DNA from: LH-M37 sp032251315
GTDB taxonomy: Bacteria; Pseudomonadota; Gammaproteobacteria; SZUA-229
DNA: 47,286 bases
Assembly (NCBI GenBank): GCA_032251315.1
Contig: JAVVEE010000010.1
Location: forward strand, 1 to 47,286
Reading direction: 5' to 3'
Under the pieces are notes generated by a model that saw only the letters and a program-made list of their open reading frames with translations, ran no database searches and was not told the DNA's origin. The translations under genes and the position numbers were made by a program. Each line of letters opens with the position of its first letter. Positions within the stretch are counted from its first letter, which is position 1. This document shows, piece after piece, positions 8,660 through 16,667 of this stretch.

Positions 8660-10003
8660 ATGAAACAACGATTCCTGCTCATCGCCCCACCCAACAGCTA
8701 CCGTATCGCACCCTACCTCAACGCCGCCCGGCGCATGGGACTCGAAGTCCTGATCGCTTCCAGTGGCAGGCACTCCCTGATCACTGAAGTGCATGCCGGA
8801 TTGCACATTGATCTGCATGAGCCGCAAATAGCGCTGAAAACCATTCTCGCGGAAGCGCGTAGACGCCCCTTCGCCGGGGTGCTGGGCAGTGATGACAGCA
8901 GCGTAGAACTGGCGGCCAGTGTCGCTGCTGAACTGGGGCTGGCGCATAACCCGCCGTCAGCGGCGCGCATCTCCAGTCGCAAGGATCTGGCCCGCGCCTG
9001 TCTGAACTCAGGTGGCGCCGCTACGCCCCTGCACTGCCTGATCGACCTGAGCAAAACGCTGGAGAAACAGATGGCAAACCTACCATGGTCTGTGTTTCGG
9101 CCCTGCGTCATCAAACCGCTAAACCTGTCTGCCAGCCGCGGAGTAATTCGCGCCGACAACCCCCGGCAATTTATAGCCGCCTGCGCACGCATTAAAAATA
9201 TCATTCAGCATTCCAACGATGAATGGTGCAGCACCCATGTACTGGTCGAAGATTATATCGACGGCATTGAGGTCGCCTACGAAGGTTACCTACACAACGG
9301 CGAACTCAATACCCTGACCATTTTCGACAAACCCGATCCGCTCATTGGCCCCTATTTCGAAGAGACTATTTATGTCACCCCTTCGCGGCTGAGCGCTGAA
9401 ATCCAGAACCATATTAAACAGACCGTGGCGCAAGCCTGTCAGATATACGGGTTAAACACCGGCCCGGTGCATGCAGAGTTGCGCCTCGACAAAAACAACA
9501 AAGCCTGGATACTTGAGGTGGCCAGCCGCACCATCGGCGGTGACTGCGCGCGCATGCTTGATGGCAGCAATGGCTTTAACGTGGAAGAGCTGACCATTGC
9601 ACTGGCGATGAGTCAGCCGTATGAAGCCGAGGTCGACCAACAGTGCCGGGGAGTTATGATGATGCCTGTTCATAAAGGCGGTATACTTCGACGTGTCGAA
9701 GGTTTAATCGCGGCCAGGGATATTAAACACATAGAAAGTGTCGACATCGTTATTCGCGAAGGACATGAACTTGTACCGTTACCCGAAGGCAATCAATACC
9801 CCGGCTATATTTTTGCGCGCGCTGACACGCAACATGAAGTCATTAACGCCCTGCATAAATCTNNNNNNNNNNNNNNNNNNNNNNNNNNNNNNNNNNNNNN
9901 NNNNNNNNNNNNNNNNNNNNNNNNNNNNNNNNNNNNNNNNNNNNNNNNNNNNNNNNNNNNNNTTGCTAAAATTAAATTTATTGTAGCGCCGGTTATTCGA
10001 TAA
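8660..10003 (+). CDS. ATP-grasp domain protein, interrupted by an assembly gap
   Basis: An ATP-grasp ligase-like enzyme, a fold that uses ATP to couple a carboxylate to an amine or thiol through an acyl phosphate. About 400 residues are readable before the gap. It has an N-terminal pre-ATP-grasp domain (RFLLIAPPNSYRIAPYLNAA), a nucleotide-binding stretch VIKPLNLSASRGV, then LVEDYIDGIEVAYEG, and a metal-binding end with VHAELRLD and ILEVASRTIGGDCAR. Twelve residues after the gap (AKIKFIVAPVIR, then stop) look like a natural end in the same frame. The general carboxylate-amine ligase or carbamoyl-phosphate-synthase-like grasp fold is clear; the substrate is not. Confidence 0.75.
   Translation: MKQRFLLIAPPNSYRIAPYLNAARRMGLEVLIASSGRHSLITEVHAGLHIDLHEPQIALKTILAEARRRPFAGVLGSDDSSVELAASVAAELGLAHNPPSAARISSRKDLARACLNSGGAATPLHCLIDLSKTLEKQMANLPWSVFRPCVIKPLNLSASRGVIRADNPRQFIAACARIKNIIQHSNDEWCSTHVLVEDYIDGIEVAYEGYLHNGELNTLTIFDKPDPLIGPYFEETIYVTPSRLSAEIQNHIKQTVAQACQIYGLNTGPVHAELRLDKNNKAWILEVASRTIGGDCARMLDGSNGFNVEELTIALAMSQPYEAEVDQQCRGVMMMPVHKGGILRRVEGLIAARDIKHIESVDIVIREGHELVPLPEGNQYPGYIFARADTQHEVINALHKSXXXXXXXXXXXXXXXXXXXXXXXXXXXXXXXXXXAKIKFIVAPVIR
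9863..9962. other. Assembly gap of 100 Ns
   Basis: Exactly 100 unknown bases fall inside the 3' end of the ATP-grasp gene. The round number suggests a placeholder rather than a measured length. The frame is open on both sides, so the true gap may be very short. Confidence 0.98.
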
Positions 10004-10036
10004 ATTATCGTAACGATCAGCACTGTAACCACAGCG

Positions 10037-10076
10037 GTAATGCAGTAATGCAGTAATGCAGTAATGCAGTAATGCA
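10037..10076. repeat. Tandem repeat, five perfect copies of GTAATGCA
   Basis: Five uninterrupted 8-bp units occupy 40 bases between the ATP-grasp gene and ectA. Such a perfect array is prone to slippage and could vary in copy number between strains. Confidence 0.97.
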
Positions 10077-10158
10077 AATATAAATTTAAATGGACTTTCG
10101 TATAATTACATGCAACGCGGAAGAAATAATTTAGCCTTACATCGAACAATTAAAATTT

Positions 10159-10187
10159 TTCACTTCAACAATCAAACACTCTAAAAT
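10159..10187 (+). promoter_or_regulatory. Candidate ectoine operon promoter
   Basis: TTCACT at 10159-10164 and TAAAAT at 10182-10187 are separated by 17 bases, matching sigma-70 consensus at four of six and five of six positions. The start point would lie near 10195, about 100 bases before ectA. Confidence 0.35.
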
Positions 10188-10296
10188 AACGGTTTTAACG
10201 GTATTTGCAGCACGAATTTAACGCCCTGGCTTTCGGCTAGAGCTAGCTGAACTTGAAGGCTAAAGCCTTTTAGTGTAACATTCATTGGACAATATT

Positions 10297-10800
10297 ATGA
10301 GCACTCCTCAAAAACACATAGAACTTCGCAAACCCATTTCCACTGACGGTGCCGCTGTGCATCGCCTGATTAGCCAGTGCCCCCCTTTAGATACTAATTC
10401 CATGTACTGCAACTTGTTGCAATGCACGCACTTCGCGGACACCTCAGTGGCAGCAATTCAAGATAATGAACTGGTTGGATTTGTATCGGGATACATTATT
10501 CCGCAGCGTGCTGACACACTCTTTATCTGGCAGGTTGCTGTGAGTGACAAAGCGCGTGGGCAGGGTCTGGCTGGGCGCATGCTGCAACATCTACTTGAAC
10601 GACCGTTCTGCAAGGTGGTAAATCATCTGGAGACAACCATTACTGAATCGAATCAGGCCTCGTGGGCGTTATTCGAAAGACTGGCTGACAATCTGGGCGG
10701 CGAGCTCAACAAATCTATAATGTTCGATCGTGAGCAGCATTTTGCAGGCGAGCACGACTCGGAACTTCTGGCTCGAATCGGCCCCTTTAAAAACACTTAA
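10297..10800 (+). CDS. ectA: L-2,4-diaminobutyrate N-acetyltransferase
   Basis: EctA acetylates the gamma-amino group of L-2,4-diaminobutyrate with acetyl-CoA, the second step of ectoine synthesis. The protein has 167 residues and a GNAT fold with the acetyl-CoA loop ARGQGLAGRML. The N-terminal IELRKPISTDGAAVHRLI and the substrate region PPLDTNSMYCNLLQC are typical of EctA. I chose the ATG at 10297; a TTG four codons upstream is less likely. It is the first gene of ectA-ectB-ectC-ask, which confirms the assignment. Confidence 0.96.
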   Translation: MSTPQKHIELRKPISTDGAAVHRLISQCPPLDTNSMYCNLLQCTHFADTSVAAIQDNELVGFVSGYIIPQRADTLFIWQVAVSDKARGQGLAGRMLQHLLERPFCKVVNHLETTITESNQASWALFERLADNLGGELNKSIMFDREQHFAGEHDSELLARIGPFKNT

Positions 10801-10864
10801 TCAATAACCCGCTCGAAGCCGCACGCCTAACTAATTTATCCTTAATCTAATACAGAGGAACACC

Positions 10865-12172
10865 ATGAAAATTTTTGATGAAATTGAATCTGAAGTACAG
10901 AGCTACGCACGATCTTTTCCACGCGTCTTCCATAAAGCTCAGGGTGAATTCCTCTATGACGAAGACGGCAAACAATATCTGGATTTTCTGGCCGGCGCAG
11001 GCACGTTAAACTACGGTCACAACAACCCGCTGTTCAAGAAAGAATTACTGCAATACATTCAGGATGACGGCATCACCCATGGCCTGGATCTGCACACCAA
11101 GGCCAAACGTGAATTTCTCGAGGCCTTTAGTGAGAAAATCCTCAAGCCGCGCAATCTTAACTACGTTATGCAGTTTACCGGCCCGACCGGTTCCAACGCG
11201 GTTGAAGCAGCATTAAAGCTGGCGCGTAACGTAAAGGGACGCGAAAACATCATTGCCTTCACCAATGGATTTCACGGCGTCAGCCTTGGCGCACTGGCCA
11301 CTACGGGCAACTCACATCATCGTGGTGCTGCCGGCGTCAGTCTCAGTGGCACCTTCCGTATGCCTTATGACGGTTATTTAGGCGATGACATCGACACCAC
11401 CGAATACCTGGAAAAAGTACTTTCCGATTCAAGCAGCGGTATTGATTTACCCGCCGCTGTCATTGTGGAAACAGTACAGGGTGAAGGCGGCATTAATGTA
11501 GCCAGTTTTGGATGGCTGCAAAATCTTGAGGCCGTTTGCAGAAGACATGATATTTTATTAATCGTTGATGATGTTCAGGCAGGTTGCGGACGCACCGGCA
11601 CCTACTTCAGTTTTGAAGACGCCGGCATCAAACCGGACATTGTAACCATGTCCAAATCACTGGGCGGCTACGGCACACCCTTTGCAGTAGTGCTGATCAA
11701 GCCCGAACTGGATATGTGGAAACCCGGTGAGCACAATGGTACCTTCCGCGGTAATAATTTTGCGTTTGTTACAGCAAAATCCGCCATTGATCATTACTGG
11801 TCTGACGACAAATTCTCCAAAGAAGTTAAGCGTAAAGGCGAATACGTTGCCCAAAGACTACAGGCCATTGCAGATAAATACGGCGAAGGCAATTTCTCTC
11901 CCCGTGGTCGCGGCATGTTTCAGGGGCTCAACTGTGTCAACGGCAACATTGCCGGGCAAATCACCCATCACGCATTCCAGCATGGACTGATTATTGAGAC
12001 CAGTGGCGCAGAAGATCAGATTGTTAAATTTCTGTGCCCATTGACCACCAGTGATGAAAACCTAAAGAGAGGCATTGATATTGTTGAGCAGGCAATTAAA
12101 CATGTCTGTGCAAAAGAAGGTTCAATTCCGGAAGAGACCGATTATTTTGACAATGCCCGCATGGACGATTAA
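10865..12172 (+). CDS. ectB: L-2,4-diaminobutyrate:2-oxoglutarate transaminase
   Basis: EctB makes L-2,4-diaminobutyrate from aspartate semialdehyde using glutamate as amino donor, the first dedicated step to ectoine. It is a class III PLP aminotransferase of 435 residues. TGPTGSNAVEAALKLAR binds the cofactor phosphate, DDVQAGCGRTG holds the Asp that contacts the pyridine nitrogen, and Lys264 in MSKSLGGYG is the Schiff-base lysine. A good ribosome-binding site (AGAGGAA) precedes the ATG. It starts 64 bases after ectA. Confidence 0.97.
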   Translation: MKIFDEIESEVQSYARSFPRVFHKAQGEFLYDEDGKQYLDFLAGAGTLNYGHNNPLFKKELLQYIQDDGITHGLDLHTKAKREFLEAFSEKILKPRNLNYVMQFTGPTGSNAVEAALKLARNVKGRENIIAFTNGFHGVSLGALATTGNSHHRGAAGVSLSGTFRMPYDGYLGDDIDTTEYLEKVLSDSSSGIDLPAAVIVETVQGEGGINVASFGWLQNLEAVCRRHDILLIVDDVQAGCGRTGTYFSFEDAGIKPDIVTMSKSLGGYGTPFAVVLIKPELDMWKPGEHNGTFRGNNFAFVTAKSAIDHYWSDDKFSKEVKRKGEYVAQRLQAIADKYGEGNFSPRGRGMFQGLNCVNGNIAGQITHHAFQHGLIIETSGAEDQIVKFLCPLTTSDENLKRGIDIVEQAIKHVCAKEGSIPEETDYFDNARMDD

Positions 12173-12230
12173 TTCGCCACCGCCGGCAATACTCTATAAA
12201 ACTTAAGCTACCAAACCGCAGCTAAAAATT

Positions 12231-12620
12231 ATGATCGTTAGAACATTAAAAGAAGCAGAAGCATCAACACGTCGAATTATTTCGCCTGATGGCAACTGGG
12301 AAAGCACGCGCATGTTGTTAAAAGAAGACAACATGGGATTTTCTTTCCACATCACCACCATTTATGAAGGCGCTGATTTTCAAATGCATTATAAAAACCA
12401 TCTTGAATCAGTTTATTGCATGTCGGGCGAAGGTGAAATTGAAAACCTGGATGATGGCAATAAGTATCTCATTTCCGAAGGCACCCTTTATATTCTGGAC
12501 AATCACGACAAACATATTTTACGTGCTTTCAAGGAAATGAAGATGGCCTGTGTATTCAACCCGCCGGTTACCGGCAAGGAAGTACACAACGCCGAAGGCG
12601 CCTACGAACTGGAAGACTAA
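12231..12620 (+). CDS. ectC: L-ectoine synthase
   Basis: EctC cyclises N-gamma-acetyl-diaminobutyrate to ectoine with loss of water. It is a small cupin of 129 residues, the usual length. Glu59 (HLESVYC), Tyr87 (GTLYILD) and His95 (DKHILRA) match the Glu/Tyr/His metal ligands known for this family. The gene lies 58 bases after ectB. No ectD (ectoine hydroxylase) follows, so the operon as seen makes ectoine rather than hydroxyectoine. Confidence 0.97.
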   Translation: MIVRTLKEAEASTRRIISPDGNWESTRMLLKEDNMGFSFHITTIYEGADFQMHYKNHLESVYCMSGEGEIENLDDGNKYLISEGTLYILDNHDKHILRAFKEMKMACVFNPPVTGKEVHNAEGAYELED

Positions 12621-12763
12621 CTCACCGGCCTGAAAAATCAGCAGAAAAAGTTATTTGAAAAATGATTTTCCGTGATGTAATTCGCTCCTGAATCACATCA
12701 CCCTGTTTATTAACAAGCATAAACTTCAACTCTCAACAGCTTTCTTAGCATCGGTAAAATAAA

Positions 12764-14209
12764 ATGACTGACAACGCACAACTACTTAGTGTCGAAAAAA
12801 TCGGCGGCACATCAATGAGTGATTATGCAACCGTTCGTGATAATATTTTCAAGGCGACTCCTGAGCATCTATACAATCGAATCTTCGTTGTCTCCGCTTA
12901 TGGAGGCATGACTGACCGATTGCTGGAGCACAAGAAAACCGAACACCCCGGTATCTATGCGCTGTTTATTGATGCTGATGACGAGGATGAATGGCGCAAT
13001 GAGCTGCATTCACTGCGGGTATACATTCACAATCTTAATGCTGAATTATTCAGCAATAAAGAATGGCTGGAGCGCGCGAATAATTTCATTGATCAACGTC
13101 TGGATGATGCCGAGAATGTACTCGATAATCTTCGCGATCTGTGCCGGCACGGTCATTTTGAACTGGAAGACCACCTATTAACAATTCGCGAAATGCTCGC
13201 CAGCATCGGCGAAGCACACAGTGCCTGGAATACCGCGCATTTGCTACAGCTCGATGGTATCAATGCACGCTTCGTTGATCTGAGCGGATGGAAGTCACAG
13301 CAGACATGGCCGCTTGATGAGCTTATCGTACAGACATTTAAGGACATTGATCCCAGCAAGGAGCTACCTATCGTCACCGGCTATGCGCACTGCAATGAAG
13401 GCCTGATGGCCACTTTTGACCGCGGTTATAGCGAGATGACCTTCAGCCGGATCGTCGTCATGATGCAGGCGCATGAAGCCATTATTCATAAAGAATACCA
13501 TCTCAGTTCTGCTGACCCCGCCGTGGTTGGTGACGAGCATACGGTACCGATCGGCCGTACCAACTATGATGTTGCTGATCAGCTGGCAAATCTAGGCATG
13601 GAGGCTATTCATCCACGTGCAGCCAAGGGCTTGCGCCAGAACAATATTTCGTTACGAATCAAAAACACTTTTGAGCCAGAGCACCAGGGTACGTTAATCA
13701 CGCGTGATTATCTTAGCAGTGATCCCTGCGTAGAGATTATCGCCGGACGAAAAAGCTTACATGCGATAGAACTGTTCGATCAGGACATGGTCGGCACAGG
13801 CGACGAGTATGAAATAACATTGCTCGATACCTTTCGCCGCTTTCATGCGCAGGTTGTCACCATGGACATTAATGCCAACACCATCACCCACTACTTGAAC
13901 TGCAACCTCAAAACCGTCAGACGGATTGTTAAGGTGCTCAAGGAGCGTTATACCAGTGCTGAAATAACTACCCGCAAGGTAGCCATCGTTTCCGCCATTG
14001 GCAGTTACATGAAAGTACCCGGCCTGCTGGCTAAAGCGGTACGCTCACTGGCAGATGCCTCCATCAGCATTATAGCCATGCATCAGTCGATGCGGCAGGT
14101 CGACATACAGTTTATAATCGATGGGGAGTCTTATCAGGATGCCATTAGAGCGCTTCACAAAAGCCTGATCGAACCCCACGATTATGGAGATGCAATATGT
14201 ACCGTTTGA
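12764..14209 (+). CDS. ask: Aspartate kinase of the ectoine-specific type
   Basis: It phosphorylates aspartate to aspartyl phosphate, the entry to aspartate semialdehyde and so to ectoine. It has 481 residues. The N-terminus VEKIGGTSMSDYATVRDNI is the kinase phosphate-binding motif in the form seen in ectoine-operon aspartokinases. Two ACT-like regulatory segments follow from about residue 340 (for example KVAIVSAIGSYMKVPGLLAKAV). The ectoine-linked enzymes are generally less sensitive to lysine and threonine feedback; that is family knowledge, not visible here. A 143-bp gap from ectC could hold a separate promoter; the only structure I see there is a weak 7-bp inverted repeat at 12672-12701. 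The 3' end overlaps the next gene. Confidence 0.94.
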   Translation: MTDNAQLLSVEKIGGTSMSDYATVRDNIFKATPEHLYNRIFVVSAYGGMTDRLLEHKKTEHPGIYALFIDADDEDEWRNELHSLRVYIHNLNAELFSNKEWLERANNFIDQRLDDAENVLDNLRDLCRHGHFELEDHLLTIREMLASIGEAHSAWNTAHLLQLDGINARFVDLSGWKSQQTWPLDELIVQTFKDIDPSKELPIVTGYAHCNEGLMATFDRGYSEMTFSRIVVMMQAHEAIIHKEYHLSSADPAVVGDEHTVPIGRTNYDVADQLANLGMEAIHPRAAKGLRQNNISLRIKNTFEPEHQGTLITRDYLSSDPCVEIIAGRKSLHAIELFDQDMVGTGDEYEITLLDTFRRFHAQVVTMDINANTITHYLNCNLKTVRRIVKVLKERYTSAEITTRKVAIVSAIGSYMKVPGLLAKAVRSLADASISIIAMHQSMRQVDIQFIIDGESYQDAIRALHKSLIEPHDYGDAICTV

Positions 14210-15066
14210 TGGCATTCATCTTGTTCGTTATGTGTAGCCCTGCCATCGCTGCACCGGCTGATGCGCAGAATATCGAACAGCACAAAAAGACTGTTGAAAA
14301 TCTTGAAAAACCTCTTTACAACCCGTTTGTGGAACGTTATGTTCTGGATGAACTAAAATCTCTACGCATGGATTTGCAGGATCAACGCGCACGCTTTATC
14401 GAACGCTTTGCCACTACCGAACTGGCATCTTCTGACCGTGCCATTAATTACGTCACCAGCACAGTCAATAATGTCTTCTATATTATCGCTGCCGCTGCAT
14501 CCATTCTGGCGTTAGTCGGCTGGACATCTGTACGAGAAGCCCGTCACAAACTCAATGAAATCATTGAGGCAAAAGTATCCTCTATTTCCGAGGACTATGA
14601 GCAACGCTTGCTCAATCTGGAGAATACTCTTAGAGACCGTACTGATCGCATAATCTCGGCCCAGGAAGATATCACGCGCACTAATACGCTGCATTCACTC
14701 TGGATGCGCGCGGGGCTGGAAGCGACCCATCAGGCGAAAATCGATGTTTACGACCAGATACTGGCAATCAACCCCGATGATACAGAAGCGCTCACCTACA
14801 AGGCCGATGAAGTGCTGGAGATAGGCGAAGCTCAATGGGCGTTAAATTTATGCAATAAGGCGCTCGCCATCGATCCTGATTATCCGTATGCCCACTACCA
14901 GCGCGCCTGCGCCAACGCGACACTGCATCACCTGGATGCTGCGCATGAGGATCTTATAAATGCCATCGAACTATCCGCCACCTATGCTGATGAAGCCAGA
15001 ACTGATCGAGGCCTCAACAACTTGAGAGAAAGCGGAAAAATAAATGATTTACTGAAAGCCGAATGA
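14197..15066 (+). CDS. Membrane-anchored TPR protein of unknown function
   Basis: I do not recognise this 289-residue protein as a named family. It has a signal-peptide-like N-terminus (MYRLMAFILFVMCSPAIAA), one transmembrane segment at about residues 89-111 (VNNVFYIIAAAASILALVGW), a charged coiled coil at about 120-165, and three TPR-like repeats at about 175-270 (DTEALTYKADEVLEIGEAQW and AHYQRACANATLHHLDAA). The start at 14197 has a GGAG seven bases upstream and overlaps the end of ask by 13 bases; an in-frame ATG at 14209 overlaps the ask stop by one base. Either way it looks translationally coupled to the ectoine operon. A scaffolding role at the membrane is a guess from TPR structure only. 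Confidence 0.7.
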   Translation: MYRLMAFILFVMCSPAIAAPADAQNIEQHKKTVENLEKPLYNPFVERYVLDELKSLRMDLQDQRARFIERFATTELASSDRAINYVTSTVNNVFYIIAAAASILALVGWTSVREARHKLNEIIEAKVSSISEDYEQRLLNLENTLRDRTDRIISAQEDITRTNTLHSLWMRAGLEATHQAKIDVYDQILAINPDDTEALTYKADEVLEIGEAQWALNLCNKALAIDPDYPYAHYQRACANATLHHLDAAHEDLINAIELSATYADEARTDRGLNNLRESGKINDLLKAE

Positions 15067-15207
15067 TACTGATTTGAAAGCAATTCATATTAAGACATTA
15101 TGACGAACATCGCCGATATCGCATGAGGGTCTTGAAATCACTAACATATTTCTGAATAAGTTAAGCCCGCTGCCTGATCCTATACAAACTCCACATTTGC
15201 AACAACG

Positions 15208-15230
15208 GGCATTGCAATGCCACGTTTTTT
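15208..15230 (+). terminator. Weak terminator-like palindrome after the ectoine/TPR operon
   Basis: GGCATTGCAATGCC is a perfect 14-bp palindrome followed by ACG and six Ts. As RNA it gives only a 5-bp stem with a 4-base loop, so it is a poor but possible terminator for the rightward operon ending at 15066. Confidence 0.35.
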
Positions 15231-15300
15231 GTAACACTCTGTTAAGTCTAATTGTATTGATTCAGTATTCCCGAGTCATTTAATCATCACCCACACGACT

Positions 15301-15331
15301 AATAATATTGATCATAACGATCAATATTATT
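15301..15331. promoter_or_regulatory. 31-bp perfect inverted repeat, possible operator
   Basis: Two perfect 13-bp arms (AATAATATTGATC and GATCAATATTATT) flank ATAAC. The arms are AT-rich and no T-run follows, so a protein-binding operator fits better than a terminator. It lies 82 bases upstream of the small acidic gene. Confidence 0.5.
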
Positions 15332-15412
15332 GTCTTTACAGATTATATTGCTTGTTGAATATTACACGCCGCGAATAGTGTGAGCGCAGGTTGTTATTAG
15401 CAGGTATTTTTT

Positions 15413-15631
15413 ATGGTCGATGACATTGATGATGATTTTGAGGATATTGATGATATGGACACCGAAGAGCTGACAGAGACAGAAGATAACGTCCTTTTGT
15501 CTGATAATCAGAAAGACCCGGAAATGGCAAAAGCCGAGTCACAAACCCCGCTTAACTCGCGCCGTCGCCTGGAGCAATTGAGAGAAGAAAAAGCACTTGA
15601 ACGCTTGCTCCGTGGTGACTACTACGATTAG
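15413..15631 (+). CDS. Small very acidic protein, PA3496-like
   Basis: A 72-residue protein whose first 30 residues are almost all Asp, Glu, Ile and Met. It ends in a basic-to-amphipathic helix (NSRRRLEQLREEKALERLL) and GDYYD. That tail resembles the small PA3496 family of Pseudomonas and relatives, whose function is not established. No signal peptide or membrane segment is seen. It ends two bases before the stop of the convergent LysR gene. A palindrome at 15301-15331 may control it. The family assignment is from memory of the C-terminal pattern. Confidence 0.6.
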   Translation: MVDDIDDDFEDIDDMDTEELTETEDNVLLSDNQKDPEMAKAESQTPLNSRRRLEQLREEKALERLLRGDYYD

Positions 15632-15633
15632 AG

Positions 15634-16473
15634 TCAGTTCTGGTCGAACCAGATCAGCAGCTTTTCAATGCTCTCTTTTTTCTGGCTCTGGTTTGGATAA
15701 ATAGCATAAACATCCTTATGAATAAGGGGCGCCTCTTCAACCCGGAAAAGCGTCGAGCCCAGTTGACCAGCCACCAGAGCCTCCGGGAGATAAGCAGAGC
15801 CCCCACATTGATTCAGAAAACTGAGTGCAATTCTACCGACAGCAGCCCTTAACATGGGAGGCGGCATATCAGGGTATTGCCTGGCATGGATCATCCCAAA
15901 AGAGGTGCCCCAGTCAACAAAAATATAGTTCTTGTTTATGGCTGACTCGGCGTTGAGATCGGCATCAGAAGACACCATAATTAGCGGAACGGGAGCCAGC
16001 TCTTTCACCTGTAACTGCGAGGTTTGTGGAGGGTCAAAGACAAAGCCAAGGTCGGAAGCACCATCGAGCAGACTTCGCATCAGAGAATCAGTGGTCATTA
16101 CCGATGCATGCAATGCCGTGGCGCTATTTTCTTTGTGAACCCAGGCCAGCCAGTTTTCCAGAAATATATCCCAGATGCTGGGCAAGCCGGCAATACTCAA
16201 AAACGTGTCAATACCATCCGGAATTGCGATCTCCTGTTTCGCCTTGTTCCAGGTATTAAGAATATTTTCTGCATAAACAAGAAACTTTTTACCCGCAGCA
16301 GTCAGTTCAATGTTGTTGCGATCACGGCTAAACAGGCGCACGCCCAGCTCATCTTCGAGCTGTCTGATTCTGGCGCTCACCGCTGACTGGCTGATAAATA
16401 GATTTTTCGCCGCATGGCCAAAATGCTTTGATCGATGCACCTCAATAAACGCTTTTAATAACCCCATATCCAT
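15634..16473 (-). CDS. LysR family transcriptional regulator, HdfR-like
   Basis: A DNA-binding regulator of 279 residues. The N-terminal winged helix-turn-helix (MGLLKAFIEVHRSKHFGHAA, then LFISQSAVSARIRQLEDELGVRLFSRDRNNIELTAAG) closely resembles E. coli HdfR, a repressor of the flagellar master operon. The C-terminal half is the usual ligand-binding domain. HdfR orthologues regulate different targets in different genera, so flagellar control is not assured and no flagellar genes are in the window. It is convergent with the small acidic gene. Confidence 0.85.
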   Translation of the reverse strand: MDMGLLKAFIEVHRSKHFGHAAKNLFISQSAVSARIRQLEDELGVRLFSRDRNNIELTAAGKKFLVYAENILNTWNKAKQEIAIPDGIDTFLSIAGLPSIWDIFLENWLAWVHKENSATALHASVMTTDSLMRSLLDGASDLGFVFDPPQTSQLQVKELAPVPLIMVSSDADLNAESAINKNYIFVDWGTSFGMIHARQYPDMPPPMLRAAVGRIALSFLNQCGGSAYLPEALVAGQLGSTLFRVEEAPLIHKDVYAIYPNQSQKKESIEKLLIWFDQN

Positions 16474-16667
16474 TGAATAATCACCGCTCTATGAATCATT
16501 GTGTTTAAGAAGCTTGCTGTTTCGATCTTGGTAAACGCACGACAGAAATATTAATCGAAAAAACCAATAGTGACATGCATTTTAATTGTTTATTATCCGA
16601 AATAGCATAAAAACCACAACTTTCTGATTTACTCTATAATAAGAAAAGAGTGCTAAATTTGTCTACT
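16474..16667. other. Intergenic region between the hdfR-like gene and the palindromic element
   Basis: No gene is seen. It is AT-rich and should hold the promoters of the leftward regulator and of ptsP. A perfect TATAAT lies at 16635-16640 on the plus strand without a good -35. A TTGTTT/TAAAAA pair with a 16-base spacer lies at 16586-16613. Confidence 0.4.

Larger units (their letters stand above)
10004..10296 (+). other. AT-rich leader region upstream of ectA
   Basis: No gene is visible. The region holds a five-copy 8-bp tandem repeat (10037-10076), a candidate sigma-70 promoter (10159-10187), a GCTAG/CTAGC inverted repeat (10236-10247), and an AAGGCT/AGCCTT hairpin (10256-10269) about 28 bases before the ectA ATG. 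The stretch is visibly more AT-rich than the preceding 9 kb. It probably contains the osmoregulated control region of the ectoine operon. Confidence 0.5.
15067..15412. other. Intergenic region with two palindromes, no gene seen
   Basis: No credible gene is present in these 346 bases. It contains a 14-bp perfect palindrome followed closely by a T-run (15208-15230) and a 31-bp perfect inverted repeat (15301-15331), both listed separately. The stretch is AT-rich and lies between the ectoine block and the small acidic gene. Confidence 0.6.

Noticed and set aside
10037..10076. CRISPR-like array
   Set aside because: The units are 8 bp and contiguous without spacers, so it is a simple tandem repeat.
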